Shown here: piece by piece, positions 25,301 through 35,700 of the stretch | Layout of the letters: every line of letters begins with the position of its first letter | Position numbering within the stretch: the first letter of the stretch is position 1 | DNA from: Pycnococcus provasolii | Taxonomy: Eukaryota; Chlorophyta; Pseudoscourfieldiophyceae; Pseudoscourfieldiales; Pycnococcaceae | DNA: 64,000 bases | Direction: 5' to 3' | Assembly: GCA_938743325.2 (NCBI GenBank) | Contig: OW568900.1 | Location: forward strand, 1-64,000 | Notes under the pieces: model-generated | Database searches by the model: none | Seen by the model: only the letters and a program-made list of their open reading frames with translations | What the model was told of the DNA's origin: nothing | Position numbers and translations under genes: made by a program

Positions 25301-25747
25301 ATGGGAAAGATCGTATGGCCCGAAGAACAGAAAACATCGTCGTCGCAACAGGCTGCAAAACTCACCACCACCACTTCTTCAGAAGCAGCCGTCGTCGTCA
25401 ACTTGTCCAACCCAAAGACGTGGGCAACGACAAACGCGACTGGGCCGAGCACGTTGACCTCACTGCCGACATCGCGCAACCCGAACTTCGCTCCGCGGCA
25501 GTCGTGGCCTGAGGAGAAGTACAACATCAAGTACCCGTCCAACTGGCAGCCTGGGAAGCACCGCTTCGAAACGTTTAAGGACAAGCGCGGTTCGGACTTT
25601 GGAGACAAAACGAAGCCTGTAGTGCAAAAGCCAAAGCGAAAGAATTCGCCATCCTCCTCTTCTGTGGCAAAAAAGCAGAAAAAAGAAGAACCAGCCTTAC
25701 TCACATTGGAGCAAAGGCTCTCGAAGCCTCTGGGATGGAAGAAGTGA
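25301..25747 (+). CDS. Small basic Ser/Thr/Lys-rich protein of unknown function
   Basis: 148 residues from an ATG in good context (ACAACCATGGG). The N-terminal half is Thr/Ser/Ala-rich. A more ordered, aromatic-containing segment follows (WPEEKYNIKYPSNWQPGKHR, FETFKDKRGSDFGD), then two Lys-rich clusters (KPKRKN and KKQKKEE) that look like nuclear localisation signals, and a C-terminal TLEQRLSKPLGWKK. The segment MGKIVWPEE at the start and WPEEKYN in the middle share a WPEE word. I recognise no family. The frame is open upstream to 25127, but this ATG is favoured by context. It converges with the next gene, with only 63 bases between the stops. A nuclear role is an inference from the basic clusters only. 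Confidence 0.65.
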   Translation: MGKIVWPEEQKTSSSQQAAKLTTTTSSEAAVVVNLSNPKTWATTNATGPSTLTSLPTSRNPNFAPRQSWPEEKYNIKYPSNWQPGKHRFETFKDKRGSDFGDKTKPVVQKPKRKNSPSSSSVAKKQKKEEPALLTLEQRLSKPLGWKK

Positions 25748-25810
25748 AGCACATCACTGAATTGAATTGAATTGTATATTTTATAAAAAATTTCTCTATA
25801 TTAGTTTCAT

Positions 25811-26932
25811 TTACAAGTCGTACTTCAGCTTCGGACTTAACATCTCCTCCTCCTCCTCACTCTCCTCCTCCACACTACTCTTCTTCTTCTTCTTCTTTAT
25901 AGCATACTTGCTCGGCACTCTCGATTCATCATACATATCCCTGTTCTTGTACATGACGTCGTACTCGACTTCGCCGCTCTCCACCTCCTTCATCAACGCG
26001 ACGACAAACTCTCTCGTCGCCATCTGCGTGTCGCCGTGCAAAATCATCAGGCAAAAGTCGTACAGCGTCACCTTGCCGTCAGGGACGTTCGTCATGTACA
26101 CCGGAAACGTGCGACGGTTTCTCGCGTACAGCACCAGCTTCGGCAAGCGGTCCGACGTTCCGTGGGGAGGGGGAAGGTCGTTCATATCCAGGTCGATGCG
26201 CACGAAGCGGATAGGCACGGTCGCGTTGGACGCGAAGATATTAGCCGCGTCGTCAAACGTGGGCATAGCCGCCTCGTGAAAGTCTCTGTGCGAGTCTGGG
26301 TACGACAGGTATGCAATCACGTCACCCTCGAACGAAGCCACGATCGTCTCGAAGTTCTGAGCCACCGCGCGCTGCACGCTCCCCTCAAATATCGGCTTGC
26401 GCGGCGGTGGTTCCGATCGATACCTCTCCTCCTCCTCTGCGGACCCGTCGTTTTCAAAATCTGACAGCTGCCGCGACGCAAGGTGCTTCGGACACACAGA
26501 CGAGCACAGCTGCTCGTTCCAGTGGAAGGCGGCACCCTTCGCTTGCTGCGTGTATCGGTAGACGGTGGCGATGATGTGGTCTTCGTGTTCCTCGACAAAC
26601 TTCTCGCAAGCCTTGTGCGTATCGCGGTCGTGGAACACAGTGTTATGCAGGCAAGCGCCGTCGTAAACATAGTCTTGGATAAGACCTTCATACTTCCCAA
26701 ACTCTGTCCGATAGTGCGCCGAACTGCTCGAGAGCTTCGCCTGCGTGTCTGCGATTTCCCCGAGCTTCTTCAGAAGCGTGGGTTCCGCGTTGCGAATAAA
26801 GTCGTGGCACGCTCTGCATATGGGCTCTCTCCCAAAGACGTCCTTCCCTCCTGCAAACCTGAGCGGCGTCGCGCGAGCCGGCTGGCTGGCGGCAGCCACG
26901 ACAGCCGCGACGGCGTGGAGCAGCAGCAGCAT
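25811..26932 (-). CDS. Secretory-pathway protein with Cys-rich saposin/Canopy-like and thioredoxin-like regions
   Basis: 373 residues. The N-terminus MLLLLHAVAAVVAAASQPARA is a clear signal peptide. Residues ~38-155 hold six cysteines in a saposin/Canopy-like order (CRAC, then single Cys in two helices, then CSSVC), with amphipathic helices between. Residues ~185-330 look like a thioredoxin fold without CxxC (FEGDVIAYLSYP, then RFVRIDLDMNDLP, then LPKLVLYARN). The C-terminus has a Lys run, an acidic run and ends KYDL, which could act as a variant KDEL-type retrieval signal. I infer an ER-luminal folding factor or disulfide-handling protein. The family assignment is by motif only; no exact orthologue is recognised. 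It converges with the small basic gene at 25747. Confidence 0.75.
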   Translation of the reverse strand: MLLLLHAVAAVVAAASQPARATPLRFAGGKDVFGREPICRACHDFIRNAEPTLLKKLGEIADTQAKLSSSSAHYRTEFGKYEGLIQDYVYDGACLHNTVFHDRDTHKACEKFVEEHEDHIIATVYRYTQQAKGAAFHWNEQLCSSVCPKHLASRQLSDFENDGSAEEEERYRSEPPPRKPIFEGSVQRAVAQNFETIVASFEGDVIAYLSYPDSHRDFHEAAMPTFDDAANIFASNATVPIRFVRIDLDMNDLPPPHGTSDRLPKLVLYARNRRTFPVYMTNVPDGKVTLYDFCLMILHGDTQMATREFVVALMKEVESGEVEYDVMYKNRDMYDESRVPSKYAIKKKKKKSSVEEESEEEEEMLSPKLKYDL

Positions 26933-27067
26933 GGGGGTGGGTGGCGAACTGGCGAACCGGGGGATCTGGGATCGGGCTGAAATATGTTGGATTACATTAG
27001 AAGTCTGGTTGTTCTCGCTCGTTCATTTACCTAAGGTTTTCTTGCACTTGTGGTAGTAAGGTCCCCC

Positions 27068-27181
27068 TATACGAGCATCAGCCAGAATTTGATGATGGAC
27101 GAGCACGGGTTCACGATGCGCAACTTGATGGATGACGCTACCGAGGCTGCCGGCTTGGAATTGCTTCTAGGCGCAACTTAA
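27068..27181 (+). pseudogene. Coding-like shard, 37 codons ending in a stop
   Basis: The plus strand reads SISQNLMMDEHGFTMRNLMD followed by DATEAAGLELLLGAT and a TAA stop, with codon use like the surrounding genes but no start and no protein upstream. A CACTTGTGGTAG word just before it could be a splice acceptor. It may be a 3' exon or a relic of a lost gene. It lies in the 286-base spacer between two minus-strand genes. Confidence 0.25.
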
Positions 27182-27218
27182 GGTGAATGAAAATGATTTT
27201 AATGAACAACAAGTGATG

Positions 27219-28181
27219 CTATATTACCACAAATGGCCCACGGACGCCCTCGGGAGGCGCCTGGCCTTTGTCGTTGTTGCCCCAACACGCGACACTGCCG
27301 TCGCGTCGAAGCGCTAACGAGTGCCGGAAACCCGCAGCAATCGCGACGAAGTCACCGTCGACGCCGCCGGGAGGCGCCTGGCCGCGGTCGTTGCGTCCCC
27401 AGCACGCGACGTTGCCGTCGCGTCGTAGCGCCAACGAGTGATTCACACCCGCGGCGATCGCGATGAAGTCACCACCGTCGACGCCGCCGGGAGGCGCCTT
27501 GCCGAACTCGTTGTCGCCCCAGCACGCGACGTTGCCGTCACGTCGCAACGCCAACGAGTGATTCCCACCCGCGGCGATCGCGACGAAGTCGCCGTCGACG
27601 CCGCGACGAGGTGCCTCGCCCCAGCGGTTGCGTCCCCAGCACCTGACGTTGCCGTTGCGTCGCAACGCCAACGAGTGATTCGCACCCGCGGCGATCGCGA
27701 CGAAGTCGCCGTCGACGCCGTCGGGAGGCGCTTGGTCGAAGCCGTCGAGTCCCCAACATGCGACGCTGCCATTGCTTCGCTGCGCCAACGAGTGATCACC
27801 ACCCGCGGCGATCGCGACGAAGTCGCCGTCGACGCCGTCGGGGGGCGCCTGTTGCTGATCGTTATATCCCCAGCACGCGACATTGCCGTCACTTCGCAGC
27901 GCCAACGCGTGATCACCACCCGCGGCGATCGCGACGAAGTCGCCGTCGACTCCGTCGGGAGGCGCCTCGCCCCAGTCGTTGCATCCCCAGCACGCGACAT
28001 TTCCGTTGCTTCGCAGAGCAAGCGAGTGTCGGGAACCCGCAGAAATCACTCTCGACGAAAATCGCGCAATGCGAACGCGCTCACGCTCCTTCGCAATGCG
28101 TCGTTCGCGCTGCCACGGTATGAACGCGAGACGAAGTGCTTCATACGCGAGTTCTCCCAGAGAGTCCCGACGTTCTGCCAT
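27219..28181 (-). CDS. RCC1/BLIP-II-like beta-propeller repeat protein
   Basis: 320 residues: a basic helical N-terminus (~40 residues, RERRIAKERERVRIA) followed by seven tandem 37-38-residue repeats of the form GDFVAIAAGGDHSLALRSDG then NVACWGYNDQQQAPPDGVD. The SLAL-R-DG-V-CWG core is typical of RCC1-type and BLIP-II-type propellers, where each repeat makes one four-stranded blade. Seven blades would close a propeller. The DNA repeats with a period of ~111-114 bp and units are very alike, so the array expanded recently or is kept homogeneous. There is no signal peptide or membrane segment. RCC1-like proteins act in guanine-nucleotide exchange or as binding platforms; nothing here says which. 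It is divergent from the LRR gene, with a 383-bp shared upstream region. Confidence 0.85.
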   Translation of the reverse strand: MAERRDSLGELAYEALRLAFIPWQRERRIAKERERVRIARFSSRVISAGSRHSLALRSNGNVACWGCNDWGEAPPDGVDGDFVAIAAGGDHALALRSDGNVACWGYNDQQQAPPDGVDGDFVAIAAGGDHSLAQRSNGSVACWGLDGFDQAPPDGVDGDFVAIAAGANHSLALRRNGNVRCWGRNRWGEAPRRGVDGDFVAIAAGGNHSLALRRDGNVACWGDNEFGKAPPGGVDGGDFIAIAAGVNHSLALRRDGNVACWGRNDRGQAPPGGVDGDFVAIAAGFRHSLALRRDGSVACWGNNDKGQAPPEGVRGPFVVI

Positions 28182-28564
28182 GGCACCGCAAAATGGGCAT
28201 GCTTTGTGCCTGCTGCTTTTCTGGCCGGAGGACTGGGGGTTGGGGATGCCTTCCCAGGCCCCCGTTCCAACATTTCGAGTTTCTTTGATTCGTGCGACCT
28301 ATCTCTGGTAATGCCGAACGAGGTTTCAGCGTGTCCCCGACCAAGCTAACCGACAGAACAGGGTCGACATGCCATGAAGGTAAGAAAAGCTCCTCCGGAT
28401 CGGATTTCGCGCTCTCCCCCTCCCCTCCCCCAGACCGGCCAGACGAAACCTTGCAGGCCTGATTTTGAAACCCACCTTTCGAAACCTCCTCCCAAGCGAA
28501 GCGTCTTTGCTTTGCTTTTCTTTTCAAAAGAAAGAGGCTTAAGCACTCACTCGCACTCCTCGTC

Positions 28565-29771
28565 ATGGCTGCGGGCGATGACAACAGCCATGCACAACCA
28601 CAGCAACAACAACAGCAACAGCAACAACAACCACTCTCTCTCACCACAAATATAATGGTGGAACTCCACCCCACCAATTCCCCCCTCCCCAACCTCGTCA
28701 CCGAGCTGTCCGGCGCGGCACTCTCCTTAACATCAGTCAAGCAAATTGCAAGGCTGCGCGACTTCACGCAGCTACGCGTGCTCTGCCTGCACGGCAACGC
28801 GCTCACCAACCTTGACGGCCTCGCGGGTGTCAGCCTCTACCGCCTCACATCTCTGGACGTCAGCTCGAACCGCGTGCAAGCTCTGTCGCACCTGCACGAG
28901 CTCGGCAGCCTGCGCCGCCTGGACGTGAGCTGCAACGCCCTCACCACTCTCGACGGTCTCGCGGGACTGTACGCCCTTGAAACCTTGATTGCCGACTTCA
29001 ACGCAATCACGACGGTGCGAGGGCTCGCGGCGTGCTCGGGCCCGCCGTACTGCCTTCAGCACCTAAGCCTGGAGGGTAATCGCGTCGACGCTGTGGAAGA
29101 TGTCGCGTTGCTTGCACCTTGCACGACGCTGCGCGTGCTCTCTTTGAGTCGAGCCTCGGGAGAGTACGCGAACCCCGCGTGCGCGCATCCTAGGTATCGT
29201 CAGACTGTGCTCGCCTCGTTGCCCAAGCTCGAGGCTCTCGACGGTGCCGCCGTCGAGGTTACGACGACGACGACAACAGCAGCAGCAGCAGCAGCAGCAG
29301 CGCCGCCAGAGAAGCCAACAACTTCGCGGATAGACAGCGTGCTGAGCGGGTTTCGGCGAGGTGCACCGACAACAACAACAGCAGCAGCAGCAGCACCAGC
29401 AGCAGCTCCACAACCACCACCACAACCACCACAACAACCACCACAACAACAACCTCAACCACAACCACAACAACCTCAACCACAACCACAACCTCAACCA
29501 CAACAACCTCCACAACCTCCACAATCTCCATCAACTCCCCCAAACGTTCCTGCCATTGGAATTCCGTACGAGGCACTCAGGGCGGCGGTTGCGTCCACGG
29601 CGTCTGGCGCGCACGAAGTCCTCAGAGTGTCTCGTCGACCACGCCCCTCATCTCATCCAGCACAACCACCAACAACACAGCCACCACCACCAACAACAAC
29701 AACTACAACGCACGATGCCGCGGTGCAAGCCACCGATTATACACAACATCTTCAGAAACAACAACAGCAGC

Positions 29772-29811
<40 letters not shown>

Positions 29812-31714
29812 GCAAGAACTAAACCTTCTAAATTCTGAAATCGCTACTCTAAAACAAAATCTCCAACAGCAGCAATCGGACCACGGCCAAACCCGCGCTT
29901 CCCTACAGACGGCTTCCAATGCAGCTGCCAAGCTATCTGAGCAGCTTCTTGCGATGAAGGCGCGCACCAAGGCGGCTGCTGAGCAGGCTTCGCAGGCGGC
30001 ATCCGCCGCCTCCGCCGCCGCCTCCGCGGAGGCGGAAGCACACAAGGAAGCAGAAGCGCTCCGCGAGGAGATTGCCCCGCTGCACTCCAGCATCACCGCG
30101 CTTGCAGCAGAAACAGAGAAGAGGAAAAAACAAAGTCAGCAGCAATCCCAGGAAATCACTCGTCTGCAAACGGCCCTCTCGTCCGCGGCGCAGGAGAGCG
30201 AGCGCCTGCGTGCGACGCTCGCCTCAGGCGCGGAGGAGCTCGCCGGAACGCGCGCCACGGCTGCCCGCGCGGTGGAGGAGCTGCATCGCGGCTACCAGTC
30301 GCAGGCCCAAGGCATCGTCGCGGCGGCTCAGGCGAAGCTTGCGGAGTACGAGTCGGCTGGGCGGATGCTGCAGGAGGAGACGGTTTCGCTGAAGGCTCTG
30401 CTCAAGGAACGCGACGACGAGATCGCCACCCTGAAAGCTCTCGCAGGTGAAGAGGCTTCGTCAAAAGATGCGAAGCACGCCGAGGCGCTCGAGGCGTGCC
30501 AGGCGGAGGCGCTGCGCCGAGTCACGCACGCCGAGTCCGAGGCTAGGCAGGTGCTCGCGGAGAGCAAGCTCACGAGCGTGCAGCTCGAGGATGCGCGCGG
30601 CAAGGTGGCGCACCTTGCGAAGGTTTGCAACGCGGGACTGCGTCGGCAGGGGGAAATGGAGGGTGCCCTGAAGGAGCTCACGGACGTCGTGCAGAAGCAG
30701 CGCGAAAAGCTGCAGTCGTCGGTGCGCGAGTGCGCGGACGCGACGCGGCGCGCGGAGAGGGCGGAAGCTGCCGCTGCCCTCTCCGCGAGCTCTAAGCACC
30801 AGTCGGATGCCAAGGCGCGCGACGAGGCTCTCTCCGCCGCGGAGTCTCTGCGCGATGAGCTCGACCGCGCGGCGCGCGCCCTCGAGGAGGCTGATCGCCG
30901 AGCTGAGGCGTCGTCCGCGGCTGCGGCGGCGGCGGAGGAGACTGCTCAGCGTGCGGCGGAGGAGATCGCGGCTGAGCGCAGCCGTGCCAAGTCTGCGGAA
31001 GATGTGTTGGCGTCCGAGCGCGAGCGTACCGCCGCGGAGCGAAGCGAGCGCGAGGTGGAGGAGCGCGCTCGTCAGGCGGCTGCGGAGGATGCGCTTGCAC
31101 GGGCGAGAGAGGCGAAGGACGAGCTTGCTCGCGCAACGAACGAGCGCGACTCGCTGCGCCGCGAGGTGGCAAGCGCGAAGCGCGCGGCGGCGGAGGTGGA
31201 GCGCGCGGGCGACGACCGCCTACGTATGCTGCAGGCTGAGGTGGAAAGCCAGGACACGGCGCTGGAGCGCCTTGAGGCGGACCTGCGAGAGGCTAGGCAA
31301 GAGCTGAAGCAGGCGCAAGCGGAGAAGGAGGTGTCTGAGGAGGCGCTGCGCGAGAAGCTCGGCGAGTTTGAGGAGATTGAGCAGGGCGTCCACGAGCTGT
31401 CGTCGTCGCACAGCGCGGAGATGGAGAAGGCTGCTTCGAGAGAGAGGGAGCTGACGGATCGCCTGTCGCAGGCTGACGCGAGGCTCCGCGAGGCGGAGGA
31501 GGTTGTGAAGGCTGTGGAGGAAAGACTGCAGAAGTCGGAAAGTCGAGCAACTGTGGAATCGAAGCGTGCGGAGGAGGCGTCAAGGCGCGTGCAGGAGGTG
31601 GAGGGCGAGCTGAAGGCTATGCTCGAGGAGGTGGCACGCATCAAGAAGGTGCACAAGGACAAAATCAAGAACGTCACGAGAGCGCTCGGCCTTGCCGTCG
31701 TCGATTCGAATTAA
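28565..31714 (+). CDS. Leucine-rich-repeat and long coiled-coil protein (centrosomal LRRCC1-like architecture)
   Basis: 1049 residues. The N-terminus is Gln-rich. Residues ~40-225 hold SDS22-type leucine-rich repeats (LRVLCLHGNALTNLDGLAG, LTSLDVSSNRVQAL, LRRLDVSCNALTTLDGLAG) closed by a cap with ANPACAHPRYRQTVLASLPK and LEALDG, as in LRRCC1/CLERC and other ciliary or centrosomal LRR proteins. A disordered Thr/Ala/Pro/Gln-rich linker (residues ~230-420, including a 19-Gln run) leads to ~620 residues of coiled coil. The order LRR cap plus coiled coil matches centrosome/basal-body proteins, so I infer a structural role there, but orthology is unproven. The ATG at 28565 directly precedes the Gln-rich leader. 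CAG/CAA microsatellites make the linker length unstable in evolution. Confidence 0.85.
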
Positions 31715-32705
31715 AAGAAATTTTGGCCTTCCTTTTGTAAACCTAGTTAAATATTAAACCACAAGAAGGACTTGCTGTACTGTTGCCCGGAGGCATCTCG
31801 CCGGAGCGTAAAGGTTGTATCCCTCCGTGGACCGGCCGTTGACAGTGCGTGACAGTCACGGTCGAGTTGTACTTAAGGTGCGAGACGCGTTCCCAGACGT
31901 AAGGGCAGATATTTGTTTTTTGAAAAACAAATCGTCACGGATTTATATCCGGCCAGTAAAACATGACCACCTTGCACACCGGCCGCGAGCTTTTGCAAGA
32001 GACCTTTGCGAGAATTCACAACCTTGCATGTTCGCCGTTCGCGGATCCACCGTTGTTGCATCACGTAAATCAAGGCGGTCAAGAATACGACCCCCCGGCC
32101 GCGTGAAGGACGAAAATATCACGCTATCACGAGGAGCGATCACGGCATACTACTGTAATTAAGCTCGATAGCGTGATAGCGAACGAAGAGGAGAAGGAGA
32201 AGGAGAAGAAGGGGCCGCAAAAGCAAAATGCGACGCGGAGGCCGGAGGACCCTTCCTTCGCGGAGGGGGCCTTGGAGAAATCGTCGAGACTCCAACAGGG
32301 ACTCCCACATTGACATCGTTTCTTCGTTGGCAGATCCTGACCTCCCAAAGAAGTACGATAGACTATAATAAGTTACCAGAGGGTTCCTGCAGTCAAGTGC
32401 TGGCTGGCCTGCTGGTAAAGTAGTACTATGTATGGGGTAGGTAACTATGGGCGAGCCTCACTCAGCCAACTGCTTGTAAAGGTATCTATTAGCCTTTAAA
32501 GCCTTTAGGGGAGACGACAGTGCGAGGATAAAGGACTTGCACTCACTTGCCCCCATAAAGTGAGCCTCACGAGAAAAAGAAGAAGAAGAAGAAGAAGACT
32601 GAAGACGGAAAACGTGTGACGAATTAATCCCAATCCTCCCAAGGTATGCCTTAACCACTGGTTGGTCACATCTACCTGGAATAATACCTTTCACACAGGT
32701 CTGCC
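31715..32705. other. Gene-free spacer before the channel gene
   Basis: About 990 bases. Frames up to ~115 codons exist on both strands, but none shows a motif, biased composition or start context that supports a gene. It includes two ATCACG-rich palindromic stretches near 32120-32180. The last ~100 bases contain an (AGA)n run and lead to the channel ATG, and probably hold its promoter. Confidence 0.5.
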
Positions 32706-35700
32706 ATGCCTCCTCCTCCTCCTCCTGCGGCCTCACACTCAATAAACTCGGAGGGTGGTGGTGTCTTGCTTGCGTATGCAGAGCACGGGCCTTCGCCTTC
32801 GCCTTCGCCTTCGCCGCTTCCTGATAACTTCGTTGACGACTCCAGTCTGGAACAGTCTTCACGACGACGACAACAAAGACAGCGAGGAGAAGAAGGAGAA
32901 GGTACACGAAACTCGAAGTCGTCGTTACCATCAGTGTCGCATGCAGGCCGCAAGTACGCACCAGAAACAACAACAACCTCTTCGAAACAATCTTCTTCTG
33001 CTCATGCTAATGCTAATGCTAATGCGTCGAAAGAAAAAAAAAAGTCAAAGTCGTCGTCGTCGTCGTCTTCTTCTTCTTCCTCCAAGAAGAAGCCGCAGCG
33101 ACGGTCGTCATTCAACTCCAAAGGAAACGCAAATCGCGTCAGCGATAGTAGTGGTTCCCTCGGTGTCAAGAGCATACTCAAGAAAACCGCAAACGACCCC
33201 AAACAGGCTAAAAAGTTGCGGCGCGTCAGATTCAACTTGGCTGGCGAAGAAAAGCGGCGCGGAGAACGCTACTTGGAACTGCGCGTGTTTGAAAAGCTCG
33301 AGTTTGTCGAAAAGACGTACGGCGGCGACTGGAGTGCAGTCGTGGTGTTCATGTGCATATTGGAAACCTTCCTACTGCCCGAGCGCCTTGCACTCGACTA
33401 CGACGCGGCGACGACGCGAGGGCTGGAGTTCATCCTCACGGTGATTGTAGACTGCGTGTTCGGCGTGAACATTCTGCTCACGCTCGTGCACCTCACCTGG
33501 CGACGCGCCGAGCGCCTGCACATCGACTCCATGTCCATACGACAGCAGAACAAGCTGCTCAGCTCGAAGCTGTTGTCAGCCGACGATGCCGCCGCCGCCG
33601 CCGCCGCCGCCACTACCACCGCTCATTCGTCATCACGCACAAAAAGTCGCCAAGTGCTCAAGAAGCAGCGCGAAGTCACCATCGCGGTGGCAAGGGAGAG
33701 CTCCTCGAAGCAAACTCTGTCCGACAACAGCGTCGACGCCATTCATCGCTATCTCACCGGCAGATTTCTCCTGGACGTGGGCGCCATTTTGCTCATGTGG
33801 ATTGACGCGTACTACCCGACGTACTGGTGGGTGCGACTCGCGGCAAATGCCCCGCGTGCGATTCGCATTCACGGACTCGTGACGTTCTTCCGCGAGCAGG
33901 AGATGAACCTTCGCGTGGATGTGCGCAAGCTCGCAGTCATCAAGTTCATCCTGCTCATCATAGGATGCGCGCACTGGGTTGGATGCATATTCTTTTACCT
34001 CAGCCGACTTTCTAAATTTAGCGCGACGCGAACGCTCATGACCTGGGTCGCGCAGTGGGAAATCCAAGGCGGCGTGGCTGGCTACGACGCGGAATTGAGT
34101 CCGAAGTGGGAGAGCTATCTGCTCATTCTGTACAAGGGTTTCAACGGCCTGACAAATCTGGGATACGAAAATGTCGTTCCGCAGCGCTACGACGAGATGA
34201 TCTTCTCCGTGCTGACGATATACGTGCACGTCATCCTCGACTCGTACATTTTGGGCACGCTATTCCACTACGTCGTCAAAAAGGACAGGGCTGCGGAGGA
34301 GTTTCGAAAGAAGCTGACGGAGGTTCACAAGTGGAGCCGCTCGCAAAATCTGCCCGAGGAATTGGAGTCGAGCCTAGTCTCGCACTACGAGTTCCAGTTC
34401 AGCAAGAAACGCGAGGACGACTCCAAGGTGATGAAGATGCTTCCCCTGCCAATCAAGCTGAAGGTTGCCAGTCACAACTACGGCAGGTTCGTGCAGCGCA
34501 ACAAGTACCTCTTCAAGCGATGCACGACTCAGTTCATCGAGCAGTTCCAGCTCCGGCTTGTCGAAGAATACCTCATGCCGGGGGAAACGCTTGCGCACGA
34601 GAAGGACATGGCGAGAGAGCTCGTGTTTCTTGCATCGGGCTCGCTGGAATTTCACCGAGACGGGCAGTTTGTGAGAGTCCTGCGCGCTGAGTCGGAAATG
34701 CCCAACGCCGTGGGCGACCTGTCCTTTTTGATGTCCGTCCCGCATCCGTACACCGTCACGGCAAGAACGACCTCCGACTGCACTATCGTTCTCATGCGAA
34801 AGAGTGCTTTCGAAGATGTCATCATGAACTACCCCGAGCATATGGACATTATGCTGTCGAACGTGCTTGAGGCACAGGTGGGACTCAGCAAGTCTGGCGC
34901 CGATCTGGAGTCACCCGTAATGATCAATCGCGGCTTTGGTGGCGACGAGGACGACGAGGAGCACTCCTACCTTCGCTCGTACATTCAGCAGGCGCTGCAG
35001 AGGAGGAACAACGAAGCTCTTTCCGCGATGACGTTTGCTGCCAGCGAGGGTGACGTGGAGACTGTGCAATCGCTTATCCATCAGGGCCTGCCCATCGACG
35101 CGTACGATTACGACAACAGAACGACGTTGCACCTCGCCTGCGCGGAGGGCAAAGATAAGGTGGTGGAGCTGCTTGTGAACGAGGGCGCGGATGTCAGCGT
35201 GAAGGACAGGTGGGGACAAACGCCAATGCAGGATGCAATCAACAACAAATTTGAGCAGATTGTTGACATTCTGGCAAAAAATGGGGCAAGTGTGGCGTAT
35301 GCGGATCCATCTGGACCATTGTGCACGGCGGCTGCGGAAAGTGATCTCGACGGCCTGGGAACGCTACTCGACAACGGTGTCAACCCTGATGCGGCTGACT
35401 ACGACGATCGATGCGCGCTTCATCTCGCCTCGAGCAATGGCAACCTGCAGGTGGTGGAGTACCTCCTGCGACGTGGCGCAAATGTCAACGCAAGGGACAG
35501 GTGGACCGGTTCGCCTCTACTGGATGCCATCACTCACGGCCATGAAATATGCGCCAAGCTGCTCTACGCGAATGGCGGTAAGATGAACATGGACGAGGCG
35601 GCGAATAGGCTCTGCAGTGCCGCTTCCGAAGGCGACCTCGAAGTGCTTCGCCTGCTCGTTGAGAATGGCGTTCCCGTCGACGAAGGTGACTACGATCAGC

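Noticed and set aside
27219-28181. CRISPR-like regular spacing of repeats.
   Set aside because: The ~111-114-bp period encodes protein repeats in one open frame; no short palindromic repeat with unique spacers. No CRISPR array seen anywhere.
32458-32976. Minus-strand frame overlapping the channel start, with a hydrophobic N-terminus.
   Set aside because: It overlaps the supported channel N-terminus, and its hydrophobic part is the antisense of low-complexity codons. No family resemblance.
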